Assembly (NCBI GenBank): GCA_964035545.1
Contig: OZ037769.1
Coordinates: forward strand, 7,873,929 to 7,937,928
DNA length: 64,000 nucleotides
Direction: 5' to 3'
Source: Bugula neritina
Lineage: Eukaryota > Bryozoa > Gymnolaemata > Cheilostomatida > Bugulidae
In this document: positions 11,640 to 25,400 of the stretch, piece by piece
How positions within the stretch are numbered: position 1 is the first letter of the stretch
Layout: every line of letters begins with the position of its first letter
Notes under the pieces: model-generated
What the model was told of the DNA's origin: nothing
Databases searched by the model: none
The model's input: the letters and a program-made list of their open reading frames with translations, nothing else
Made by a program: the position numbers and the translations under genes

Positions 11640-14600
11640 CAGGTAATCCATTGAGTAAAACTGATTTTACATCCATGGCAAATGGTCTAAGAACTGTAAA
11701 GACATAATTTACCATTACTGTGTATGTACTTATATCTTCAGCTTTCACAGAGGACCTCACCTGTCCCTGGTTTGTCAGCAGCTACCTGTTGAGTCACAAC
11801 TCAACGTATAACTCCACTCCAACATTAATTCAATACTGAGTAGCTGTTTTACAGCTGACAGCAAGTTACCAATCTATGCCAACTTTTACACTCATGCAAC
11901 AAGGCAATAAATTCTGACACATTAAAATTTACTTTGCCCTCCAGTAATATGCCACTCAAATACCTCTTCTGCAGTTATACATTATGGGAGAGTCTATTAA
12001 CTTTTTGAGTCAGTAGTAGTAAACACCAGGAGCACACACGCAACTAATTGTTTTAGTTATAAAGACTAGACTAGAAGATAAGGTGAAGAACTTGGAAGAG
12101 ACATTTTAAAGATCTTTTAAGTTGGTAACATGAAAAAGGATACCTATATTTGAAACTATCTTAGAATATGTCAGTAACGGAACACATCTCAGAATGTGGC
12201 AGTAACAGAACATAGTTAAGATATTTTGATATACTTTTTTGTTTGTTGAACTCATATTCCGCACTGCATTGCATTGTAGTTTAAATAATAACAATGCTTT
12301 CATAATTATTAGAAATTATTAAAAATTTCACATTGTAAATTAGGTACAAAGTAAAATATGCTTTAGTATTAAAAATACTGTATTTCTACTGTTAGCAAAT
12401 TGATCTGCAATCAATATAATATACCTTGATGTAGTTTATTACAATATTGTCTAGCAGCTCCTGCTACTAACAATGGAGTTTAGACCTGAGATATATTACG
12501 CAGGTACCACTATAAATCCTAGATTATTATAGCTTGGGCTATAACCATCAGAGCTTTATAATTATTTCAGAGCAGTTATACCAACACCCTAAATTAACAA
12601 GGTGTGAATACTACTTTAGTGCATTTTTAACAGAAATAGAAAGGAAACCAAATTATAAGTAATAAGAGATTTTTAATTAACCCTACATGGTAAATGTGAA
12701 CTGCATCAAACCTTTACAACTATTGTCTATAAACTAAGACTAGGAGTTAGAATGTCTGCTAACTAAAAATTTAACATGTTTTGTCAAACTTTAAGCAAAC
12801 TGTTTAAAAAGTAAGCTATGAGTATAGTTAGTGTAAAGTAAACCTCAATTAAATACGTTATATTTTAGCCTAATAATCTGATAAATCTGTCCTTTTCTCC
12901 TACTTTGTGACTAATTTCATGTAGCATTTCAATTATAATATTCTGTTTTGTGAAGGCTAAATTACTCTTCAGGTAAGCTCATTCAGGGCATTAGAAAAAA
13001 ATCCAGGAGTTGAGGCACATAAAGCAGTATGCCTTAATCCAACAGGGATATATTTTGTTTGGGGAAGTTGTTTAGGGATATTTGCAACCTTAGGCTTACG
13101 AAACAACAAAAATATATATATTATAGCATATTTAGAATGCTATCATAACTTCAACTGGAACTAATGTTGCTGGACTGCTCTTATAACAATCTAGAAATGA
13201 TTGCCAGAATACATATATAACAATTATTATGGATAAAGATAACCGTTTGACTATTACTAGTCTTTTTGTGAATGTCTATTAAAAATTAAATAATGTGTAA
13301 GAGTAACTGTAAGTGTAATAAATGACAAGATTGACAATTAACAGAACTTTAATTATAAGCCTAAAGTATCTGAATCTGAGACTGATAGATAGGCATAGAC
13401 TGATGACAAAAATGAATATTACCATGTACTAATATAAAAATGACTAAAAAATTGAATAATTATTATTTATTGAATATCAAGGTAGTTTTCAGAGAACCAC
13501 AGACTTGGTGAATGCATTTGTATAGAGCCTACCTATATATACTTGTTAATAATATTAATTTGATGACTATTACTATTAGCATACCTTATACCTATAAGTA
13601 TAACTGTAAGCTTAAAATAAACAAATTAAAATAAACTATGGCTCTGGTCTCTGAGTCTGTTTAACTATCAGTATCACTATTACTATAATCAGTTCAGTCT
13701 GAGTATCACTACCAGCATCACTATCACTATCAGTATCAGTATAACTATAACTATAAGTATAAGTATGCACAAACTCAAACTGAAACTGACAAAGAGAAAA
13801 TCAGCAGAATCAGAATGAAAATTTAAAGATTTACCTTTTCATCAACTTAAATTATTCCTTTAAAAACTATTAGTATTTGTATATTGTGGTAAGTTATTAC
13901 GATTCCATGTCTCTGTGAGTGTAAGTAAAATCCCTCCTTTGTAATTTGAGCAGCCTCATATTGCCGGAAATGCTAATGAGTAATGCATGATCTGAAAGCA
14001 GACTAGATACTAGCTACATTCTCCAACTATAATAATAATAAATAAAGTAGGATAAGAGAAGGTTAAAGGTCATCTAACATCATTCTAACGATAAGAACAT
14101 GCTGCATATTGCCTGTGTTGCATTTGTTAGCAAAGCCACATTAGCCTGAACATATTGCAGTGAACAGTTCACTGAACTGCGTGTTATAAGGGCTACCAAT
14201 AGCATCATTCCACAGCTTGTCATTTTGTTACAGAATGTAGAAGCTGACATGGGCAGTGAATTGTTGAATAGGGTAAAAAGTGCACACAGTGAGCAAATTT
14301 TTACCCAGGCTAAAAAAGTATCTTTTACTACCTAGCCTACTTGTAGGCTATAAAGGTGCAATAAGCAATAATTTAATACAATTTTAAACCTTCAATCTTT
14401 AATTTTTCAAGTATTGTTTGATTATATATAATATATATAAATTTGTAACAACATGCAACCGCCTGAATTTATAAATCCCTGCAGAATATATTACAAAAGC
14501 TGTCTGCTTCATAAATGGATGGATACCATCAACACTATTCTCCTCCAACATGCAGTGTGAATTGAAATGGATGAAGGAATGAAGCAATGAAATACCCATA

Positions 14601-16400
14601 GCTCCCATTTACTTAGTTCATGGTTAAAATTGCTTATGCCTGATAGCAAATGAAATGTGAAACACAGTTCAAGCCATCAAAGCAGCTAAAGAATGTTGCA
14701 CCTACAACCCAAACCAACGTTCTTATTCTATTACTCTTGCTAACTTTAAGGCTACATGACTATCAAGTTGAAAAATAGTGAAACCCAAGTGCCTATAAAA
14801 GATTAACAACAGTCTTTCTGCATCTCCCATGACTATCCATTTACAACGGTAGTGCATATACGCCCTACATTAACATCCTTCGTAACTGAGTCTTATAATA
14901 AGGTATTATTTTATTTACACTCTACGGTGTATAGCATAAAGGAAGAATCATGTATGAAAGTGCAATGCTTTAGTGTATGTTGTGTGTACCATGACTGGTC
15001 TATACTCAAACTATCAATACGCGTCTAGTTAATCATTCTATCAACAAATGAAATATTTTGCTCACATCTTCTAGTATAATGTATTTATTTGAAAATGTTT
15101 CTAAACAGAGCAGCACATTTATTCATAGTAAAAATTTATTATGTATTGAATATAATATTTTGATTGAAATAATTTTTTTGTCAATTTTGACAAAAAAGTT
15201 AATAGAAATTAACAGCTACATCCAATTACTAAATTTGTAAGTTTCATTCGAGACAAATTATTCTTTTTAACTCAAAAACAATTATAGCAAATTGACAAAG
15301 CTTGTCACGGTAACTGCATATATAGTAAATATAATAATCTTGCAGTATATGACTCATGCAGCCATTTTTTGGTGTTAGTTAGGCTTGCCTGAACCTATAC
15401 AATTATATAGTTTCATCACACTTTGCTGCATGCTTGCATAAGAAAAAGTAGCACTGATGGAGCTTTTTATTTTCACAGCTTCAATAGGCTGAGAATCGCT
15501 GGGTTAGAGATATTTAAAAGTTGTTTCTTAAACCAAGAGTAGGCAACTTCTCATAAGTCAACATAATTATTAATGGGACAATAACTTTAACATCTTTTAT
15601 AATGAAACTTTTTCACTGCTGCTGTTTCAATCAACTCATTGTTTAAAGTTTATAAGTGATGCAATATATCGTAATGCTATAGTTTCAATAAAGATGGCAG
15701 CATACTACATCTGGCATAATTTGCCCAGGTATGTGCATTCCAAGCGAAGACACTGCAAACTCAACATATAAGCAATAAAACAATGTTATGTATGATGATA
15801 GCCTAGTTGCAACTGCTCTTAAATACCCACCAATAACCACCAGCCATGAACAACACTGCGTTGTGTATAGAAACTAAGCTAAGTATGTAGGTAGTTAAAA
15901 ACCCATAGCTCACTTTTTGTTTTGATTTGTGCTAAAAACTCAATATCTATCAAGACCCTTCACTTTGTTGCCAAAAATTAAATTGCACGACCTTGACGTG
16001 CATGGTGCATAAAATTGCCAACTTGAAACTTTGCAGTGTGTAAAAAATATTTGCAAGAGTTTGTAGCTCTTGAGAGCTGAGTACATATGTACTAATGTTG
16101 TTTAAGCTGCGTGTAGGTTCGGCAATTTTCGAGCAAGCCTAAAACATAAGAATGATAACTCCAAATTGAAGAAATGAAGCAAAGCAAGAAATGCTTACAT
16201 TGTGTAATAATATGTTTTTAATGTCCGTTGTGGAACGAGGACCATTAGCTATTAGATAAGAACACTCATACTAACTAAATAACCACATTTACATGTTTGT
16301 GGCTAGCAGATAATACTTTAACTAGTGTTGGCAGAGAAATCCAGTAGTTACCAGCCAGCTGACAGTAGCTAGTAGAGAGTACAAATACATTGGTTGCCAA
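11640..16400. other. Intergenic stretch without recognised genes
   Basis: AT-rich with only short open frames. Around 13560-13770 there is a cryptic simple repeat of hexamer type (AGTATN/ACTATN), like those near 44.1, 54.8 and 56.0 kb. No exon with family similarity was seen. Confidence 0.4.
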
Positions 16401-16402
16401 TC

Positions 16403-19400
16403 ATGTCCGACTTATTCCAGATAACGGCTGAACAAGTTGCAGAATTTCAGCAAAATGGAGCTGTTTGCTTGAGACAAGTGTTTTCTCCAGATTGGGTCAA
16501 GAGAGTAGAGAAGGGAGTTGAAAAGGTGGTTCAGAGTCCAAGGTAAGTGACTGTATGTTCCATGTAATACTTGGATCTTATGATTATAAACTTGTAGTAT
16601 AATCTAAATAACATTATTGGACAACCTCTTGAGTTGAGAACCAGTTTTAGGTGAGACATAGTAATTTTTACTATACCTAATGTACATATTATATGCAGCC
16701 ACTTTTTCTCAAATTATTGTGAATTTTCACTGCATGTTTTTTAACATTGCCTTTATTATTATTGCAAAATTTCATAGATTGGATATATTTGTAGAAATTG
16801 AAAAAGCACAACTTTGGCCAAATATGTCATTGATTGTTTGATTCACATTCAAGTATAGTAAATGCAAACCATTGTATACTAAAATGTATGCTCTTAAGTT
16901 GCACAGCCCCAAAAATTTAAAGGCTTGCCACCTGCTTCTTCTGTTAGCCCACTATCACTGTATTAGCGTGTCAAAAGAGACAAGTCCTGTTTCTGATGCC
17001 AAACTGACAATCTATTCTAGCTGCTTTTACATTAAAGCAGCAAAAAGATTAGAGGTCGCCTATAATAATATAGTTGACCTTATATAAACTGTCTGCGTTT
17101 TGACTTGTTGCATATGAATTAGGTCACTAATATCTTGCAAAAATTCTCTTAATTTGACCTAAGAAATTAACAATGAGGTGGTTTAATCAAATAATAAGCT
17201 TCCCTTTTTTTCGTTAAAAGCTCCAAAGAATTATGCTGCTTTTCAAAAAAAGCTTTGCTAGACTAGATTTGATATAATTATATAAGTGCTATTAGTTTTC
17301 CAACACACAACAAGTCGTCTGCCCATTGTATCCTGACTTCCAAACTACCAATAGTAAAAAGCGATTAGGCGAGAATAGTTTATCCTGTGCTCAATCAAAT
17401 CTAATATTTTATAAATTACTTCTTTCCACCTTCACACCTAATCATCTTCAACTCTCATTTGTTAATTTTGAGATGTACTTAGAAGAATTAGCTTGATGTG
17501 CAAAATCAGAGACTGTTCTTATTTCTGTATAGGAAACATGGTGTTGAGATTTGCCATTGCCAAACTATGGTATTATGTCTTACTAAAATCATGCTGACTC
17601 TCAACAGCATAGCCTTAGGACCTTTGAATCTGAAAAACAATAACTGTAGCTAAGTCATTTGCTTCATACTACCAACAGCAGCAGTCTAACATTCTGGGAG
17701 TCATCATTTCGATCTGTTGATTGAATCATAATACTTTTGTATCTCTTGTAGAATTTACTATTTTTTCACTTACACAGTTAATGGTCTGTTGAAGTGCGGT
17801 TGTACTCTTTAGCGCATGGGGCGAAAGCCTCTCAGCAGAAGGTGGGTCAGGAAAGTATTTCAATGACTACTGCCAATGGAGGAGAATACCTGAGTTTGAA
17901 GATTATGTGCTCAACTCTGAGGCGGCAGCCATTGTAGGTCAGCTGATGCAATCCGAGGTATGTGATGGAGAATGGAGCAAGTAATGCCATATACAAGTAG
18001 TACTGCTGTGTAGTCAACATTCACTGTGGTGTAGTCAACATTCACTGTGGTGTAGTCAACATTCACTGTGGTGTAGTCAACACTCACTGTGGTTTAGTCA
18101 ACATTCGCTGTGGTGTAGTCAACATTCACTGTGGTATAGTCAACATTCACTGCGGTATAGTCAACATTCACTGCGGTGTAGTCAACATTCACTGGGTATC
18201 TATTGTTTGGAATGGATGGATTGGTAGCTTTGGTTGCACTTGTGGTTTCATTTGATGCAGTTGTTTCTAAACACCAATAGAAAATTCATTCTGGTAAGCA
18301 ATGGAAGTGTAGCAATTGTATTATGTTAGACCTAGCTTTATTCTTTAGATTCACAAGTATATGTATTTCTACCATTTACCTTTAAAGTCTGATCAATTAA
18401 TTTTTGGATATAGTTTCATTGTTATAACAATAAAAGGATCTCTGAGCGGCGACATATTATTATATAAGTAGAATAAAGATCTATTTGAGTAAGAAAGCTT
18501 CAGGGAAAATACAATAAATTAATTTTTGGTCATCACCATTTTTAAAGCTTGTAACATTTAAGAAGGTGTGTTGTGTATGTTTAAAAACATTTGAATAAAC
18601 AGACTAGTTTTTAAACCTAGTGTGCTTTGATAAGCCGAGCATATTTACAGAATTTACAAATATACACACAACCATGAATATTCTTTGAAATGCTTGCAGC
18701 TATAAGTATAATAAGTATAACAATTTAAAAAAAATAGTGGAAAGTTTCTGTAATTGTATTGAATTTATACAAATAATTGTTGTATTCAGGAAACTTTTGT
18801 GGTAAATATGACATAGGTCTTTTGTGACAGCCATGATTTCCCAGTTTTTTCAGAAAAACTTTTCAATGTGCATGGATGGATAACTTTATGTCATTAATTA
18901 CTGTTATAATTATATATCATGCTTAATTTATCAGAAAACTGAAACAAATGAAGCTTGTTCAATCACATGAAATAATCAATGAAAAAAACTAAGCTGGTCG
19001 ATATAGGAAGTTATCTCCTTTATCCTACTGTATGAGAATCAAATTAAGAAAATTTAGATTTCCTAAAAGTATAACTTTAATCTTAAGCTGTAAAAATATG
19101 TGCTCGTTAGCAAAAGGAAATCAGATTTTATCATATATTTGTTTTAACAAAATCAATGAAATGATAGACCACTATAACAATACTACTTATGTTTAAAAAA
19201 TCTTCAAACTGAAAGGCAAACAAAAAGCTAATCACTGCTCGCATACACGTGTAAAATATAGGCAAAACTTTTTAAAAGTTTTATACTGCTTAGTTTATAG
19301 TCTTCAATATGTATAATAGTTTCTTGAACCAATGCATTAGTTTAAGAAATTAATTTGATAATATTTATAATAATATTTACAATATCTTATTAAGCTTTAT

Positions 19401-22400
19401 TTGTATGGTATGACTTGCAAAAACATTGTTTTATAGGAAGTTGCGTTCTATCATGAGCATGTGCTAATAAAAGAGGCAGGAACCAATAAGAAAACACCTT
19501 GGCATGTTGATCAAACCTACTATCCAATCAACGGAAACAAAGTATGTATGCTGATCACCCAATCATTGTGCTCATATCATTCTATTTGGTGCACTTAAAC
19601 ACGGAAGAAAAATTCAAGTAGCATTAATATAGTTTCCATATATATAGTTTTGTTCTGCCCATTAAAAAATATACCAACTAGGCTCATCAGAAATTATTTG
19701 GTCACAGCAATGCACACTTCAAGTAAAATAATTTATAGTGTATGTATTATTTTTTTTAAAATGCAGTGCATATATGATTGCTTATCAATTCATAGATATA
19801 CTAAGTTATCAATTCAAGCAGACTAGTATAAAATTGCTTATGGAAACATTGTGCAAAAACGATTATGCGTGTAATAGTGACATCTAATATTCCAAGAGGG
19901 TAAAAAATTTTAAACAGAAATTAGATAAGCACAAATAACATACTGCAAAAATCAACTAACGAAAGAATAATTCATCACAAGTAATGTGTTGGATTAAAAT
20001 CTAAAATAATATCATAGAGGCTTGATTGTTGGCCGCTATTAATAGAAACAAAGCAATTGGTCATTATGAGTTGGCAGTTTAGCTGGTAAGGTAGATTTTT
20101 TAGGTCACAAGCTTTGCTGCAGTTGATAAAAAGAATACAAACTCTTTACTGCAAGTTTGAGTTGATAAAATAAAAACAATCAAAGATTTCTAGACTTCCT
20201 GCATGTTTTCACCTTCTTTCACTGACGTGCTACATTTAGGTCCATCAGTGTTACTTAATTTCTCATATTTGCTTTGGAAAAGCTCTGAATAACAACACTG
20301 AAAAAATATATCACAAAAAATGGTAGCAACAGTGAGTATGCCAAGTCCACTGCCTATGTTCAGAAAAATAGGAACAATATTGGCGGCTGCAGCCCGAGCA
20401 TCTGTAGCTATAATAAACAGAATGCCATAAGCTTTTATCAGTTGCCTCTTCTGTACACTGTTTTGGAAATAGTTGTGACTGAACCTGTAGTTGTAGCCTT
20501 TGGCAATCAAACTGTCTTCCCCTAAGGCCTAAAGCATATGATATTGTACACACTGATAGGCTACGGTTTTGAATATCTATTTACTCAACTAATTAGACAG
20601 AATTCATAACTGCTGTTAATTTTAATTTTTTTTCTTTATCTTTCAGCAAAAATTAGAAAGCTATAACTTTTCAGCTACCTATATCATACCTCAAGTTGCC
20701 TAACTGACCCCCTATTCACACTTACCGTATCATACGCCGTAACAGCAAAGATTAGCCATTTTTACAAATGTCTGAGCTTCCTGTACGGTGTTGCGGTACG
20801 GTAGGATCAAGCACTGCTTGATTGAAATAAGTTGCGGCGGACTCCTATTGGACAGAAAAACTTTTGCGTTAATTCATTGGATAAAATTGTCCAATGAAGT
20901 GTCATATATCGTACCTAATAGCGGACTTTGAAAACTTCAGCCCGGACACATTAAAAATGGCTGATATTTTACGTTACGATGTACGTTACGGTAAGTGGGA
21001 ATGAGGGGTGAAAAATAAAGTTTTCGTTACTGTTCTAGAAATCATAGGCCAGTATGAATGGTTAAACAATTATAAACAAGTTCCCTATAATTTACACACC
21101 TGAGAACAACAATATGAAAACTTAGAAAACTTTGTATAACAAATAAACTGTTACATAATGATGAACCTGTTAATTAGAATAAAGACAATTATAAAGATAA
21201 TTATATAAAAAGTCATTACTTGGAATTTTAATTTATTATGTAAGTCAATACCTACATAAATAAATAATTGCATAAAAACAGACACTCTGAGACATCAGTC
21301 TTGTGAACAGAGCTGATCTGTACAGTAGTATTATTCAATAGTGAAAGTAACCAAGATGAGTCCAGCTAATGCTGACTTGGATACTTACTAACTCAAGCAT
21401 TTAAGACTCCTTAGCTGACTTGCTTAGACTGCTGACTACTTGGTCTAATCAAGTAATTAAATAACATGCTGCAAGTCTTTGAAAATTTGGAAAGTTAAAT
21501 GTTTGCCTAATTTAGATTAATTAGCACTGATTAATTTGCTAAAACTAATAATAATTTATTAGTATTTTAATAAGAATTCCTACAATTCATATGCATGTTG
21601 TTAGAAGATCTGATAGTTATTATGAAGTAATAATGATCACATAAGTCATGAAATTTACACATGTTTCTTGTTTTCGGCCAATTATCTATCATTTATGTGT
21701 CTTCCAAAATGGCTAAACTGTTTTTTGTATATATATCAACATTTTGTTGCTCCTGTCTATGTGTTTCTTATTTTTATTTTGGTGTACTTTCTGGTCTATA
21801 CTTCTACCCCTTTATCATTGGCTACGAAGTCTTGCCAAAACATTTTAATTGCAATTTTAAAGATTCAATTGGAAAAATTTGAAAAATGAGCGAGATGCGA
21901 GTAATTTTCAAAGTAATAAATTTTGCTATTAATTAACTTGCGTAATTATATTATATAGTTAAAACTATTAGAATGGAATGAGTACACACCTCTATTATTG
22001 ACCTGGAGGTACCCAACTAAAACCTACATAGTCTATTGTTTAGATAATTTCACTATATTGTCTCACAAAAAATATCAGCCAATAACCTTGTGCTTCTGTT
22101 CTCCATTTTAATTTAGTGTTGCAGTTCCTTGATTAATCTCTATAGTCATTTTTTTGATGAGTCCATAGATATAAGGATCAGTTAGACCATATTATGTATC
22201 CAAATATCTAACATCTTAAGTAGAAAAAGACATGCAGTGTAACCATTGTTGTTAAAAACATCCAATTAATATTGTCTGATCATACTGTTAATCTCAATTC
22301 AATGTGTGAATAGCTATTTATCACAATATATATATATATATTTGTGTTTTGCTTTTACATTTTATGTTATGTAAATTGTTTATGAATGCCTATATTAAGC

Positions 22401-25400
22401 CTTGTGTGAGTGTGTGTGCATGGGTGTGTTTTCGCATGTGAATGTGCGTGTGACATGCTATACTAATTGTATAACAATTCAATGAATTAAAAAACAATTG
22501 AGGATTTTTAGACTTCCTGCATGTTTTTATTCTCTCTAATGTTCTACAGACCTGACATCGACAATATCCAAGGCAAACATCATCAAATATTTTACCGACA
22601 ATTGTACAATCTAATTCATACTATTTCGAGGGAGGACCCTTAGCACTAAAATATGTAAACACATATTTATCATAAGTCGTATATGTGTATATGCGTATAT
22701 GTGTATATGTGTATATGCGTATATGTGTATATGTGTAAATGTGTAAATACTAAATATCTGTATGTGTATATGTGTAGATATGTGTATGTGTATGTGTATA
22801 TATGTATATGTGTAGGTATGTGTATGTGTGTAGGTATGTGTATGTGTATATGTATATGTGTACATGTGTATATGTGCATATAACTTATTGTAAATAAAGG
22901 ATAGAATTGGCAAAGAACTTTTTAAATGTCTTATTTATATACAGATCACAGAACCTAGTCTTTGGTAATTACAATACATGCAGCCTGCAATAGTTATGTA
23001 AATTTCTTGGTTTATATTTAAAAAAATTACTTTTGCTTTGGCCTTCCACTCAAGCTAAATTTTCCACAGTGGCCTTTCGTCTCCAAAGTTTGGTTCTAGG
23101 TGCATCAGTGTTAATAACTTCTTCATATTTGTGACTTCGAAAAATCTTCTTTCTCTTATGACAACACTGAATAATTACATCACACACAATGGTAGCAACA
23201 GTGAGTGTGCCAAGTCCACTGCCTATATTTTGAAAAGTGGGAATAACATTGAAAGCTGCAGCTCTCGCATCTGTAGCTATAATAAACAGAATGCCATAAG
23301 CTTTTATCAGTTGCCTCTTCTGTACACCATTTTGGAAATAGTTGTGACTGAACCTGTAGTTGTAGCCTTTGGCAATCAAACTGTCTTCCCCTGAAGCATA
23401 TATTGTGCACACTGATAGGCTACGGTTTTGAATATCTATTTACTCAACTAATTAGACAGAATTTATAGCTGCTATTATTTTTAATTTTTTTTCTTTATCC
23501 TTCAGCAAAAATTAGAAAGCTATAACTTTTCAGCTATATCATACCTCAAGTTGCCTAACTAAAAAGTAAAGTTTTTGTTACTGTTCTAGAAATTATTTTC
23601 AGTAGAAATTTTGCTGTTGCTAGTAAAGTAACCAAAATGTTTCTTCATCTATCGTACTAAATGGCGTTCTGTAAAAGTCTTTTATAATTAAAACTTGTCA
23701 AAATTAGGACTGTGTGAAGTGGCTAGCTGCAGTATATTTAGCTTGGCAGGTCTTTTCAACTTTAAGTTAATAAATAACAATCAAACCATGTCAGCAGGAG
23801 CAACTATATTAGTGCATGCATGACCATTGTCAATCACCAACCTAGCATAACTTAGCCCAAGTGCTAAAGTTATTTTTGATGCATAAAAACAAGGTAATTA
23901 TAAGAGCATGTACTTACCCTTATCTAATCTGTCAAAAGTATACTTTGGTTTACATTTTGAGGGATTATGATCAAAATTACAATCCCAAGATATCCTTATG
24001 GAAACCACACCACCTGTATGACATAAACCAAGTCACATGAAATATTTGAGGCTCATTGAATTGGGTTCTGTGACTACTAGTAGCTTATGTAAATATTAGT
24101 ATTAATTTTTGAGTAGTTTACATAAAACAGGGTAATGAAGAAATTCTAACTGGAACCCAAAAACTAAGCATTCCAATCTTTTATTATTGTAGTTGTATGA
24201 ACAAAGTTTTTGCTTTTCAGGTCCTTATACATTAACCAACTAGTTGGAAATACAACTCCAGTATTCTGTCTAGTCTGCTTCCCTCTAGATAGAATGTATA
24301 TGTTTTGGTATAAAATAGATTAGTAGAATGCTCACTACCACAGAATTGATAGTTTTGTTTATAGATTTTTTTAGCCTCTATAAGAAGGGGGACAGATGTG
24401 ACACATTACATAAGCCAGTATTAATCATTGAACAACCCAAATACAATTATAAACAAGTTCACTATAATTTACACACTTGAGAACAACAATATGGTAACTT
24501 AGAAAACTTGGTATAACGAATAAACTGTTACATAACTATAAACTTGTTAATAATAATAAAAACAATTATAGGGAGTTATATAAAAATAATTACATGGAAT
24601 TTTAATTTATTATGTGAGTCAATACCTACATAAATAAATAACTACATAAGAACATCAGTCCTGTGAACAGAGCTGATAGTTACAGTAGTATTATTCAATA
24701 GTGAAGGTCACCAAGATGAGTCCAGATCAGTCTGACCTGGATACTTGCTAACTCAAGCACTTGGGATTCCTTGATTCTAGCTGGCTTGCTTAGACTACTA
24801 ATAGTTTAGTCAAGTAATTTTAATAACATGCTGCCAGTCTTTGAAATTTCAGAAAGTTAATCGATTGCCTAAATTAGGTTAATTAGCACTTATATAGCAA
24901 CTGTTCTGATGAATTTGTTAAACTATAAAGAGTTAGTTGTACTTTCATAAGAGCTTCAACAATTTGTATGCATTTTGTTAGAAGATCTGATGATGGTTAT
25001 TACGAATTAGTAGAATTAAACATTAACCACATGAGTTATTTTGGATTTTACTGTTTAAATTTGCAAATAAAATCCTACAATTGTAATTATTGATATCAGA
25101 TGACTTGGTAGATAGAAACACATAATATGATAACTAAGTGATGAGATTTTAATCATATTAAATAAAAAATACAAGTTACAATTCAGCTCTAATTATGTGG
25201 TGCTTACAGTCAAATACATAAGAATGACAGAGTTATTTTAAAATTAACTTCAATTAGCTCACACGAATAAAGCCATACTGGTTACTACTCACCCTTATAT
25301 GCAATCTCATCGTAGGTCTGCTTGTGTTTCATATGATGTTGAGCATGGTCGACAATGTAACCTAATTGAAACACTGGACAGAATGGGTCACTGTTGGCAT

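Larger units (their letters stand above)
20160..21640. repeat. Segmental duplication, distal copy (partner 22480-25040)
   Basis: From 20174 to 21640 this matches the partner piecewise: 20174-20210 with ~22490-22530, 20215-20706 with 23095-23580, 21013-21050 with 23562-23600, and 21060-21640 with 24440-25010. The partner has about 840 bp (23600-24440) that includes P2X exon 2, missing here. This copy has a 302-bp MITE not present in the partner. Confidence 0.85.

Noticed and set aside
22611-22913. Overlapping frames on both strands
   Set aside because: TATGTG microsatellite.
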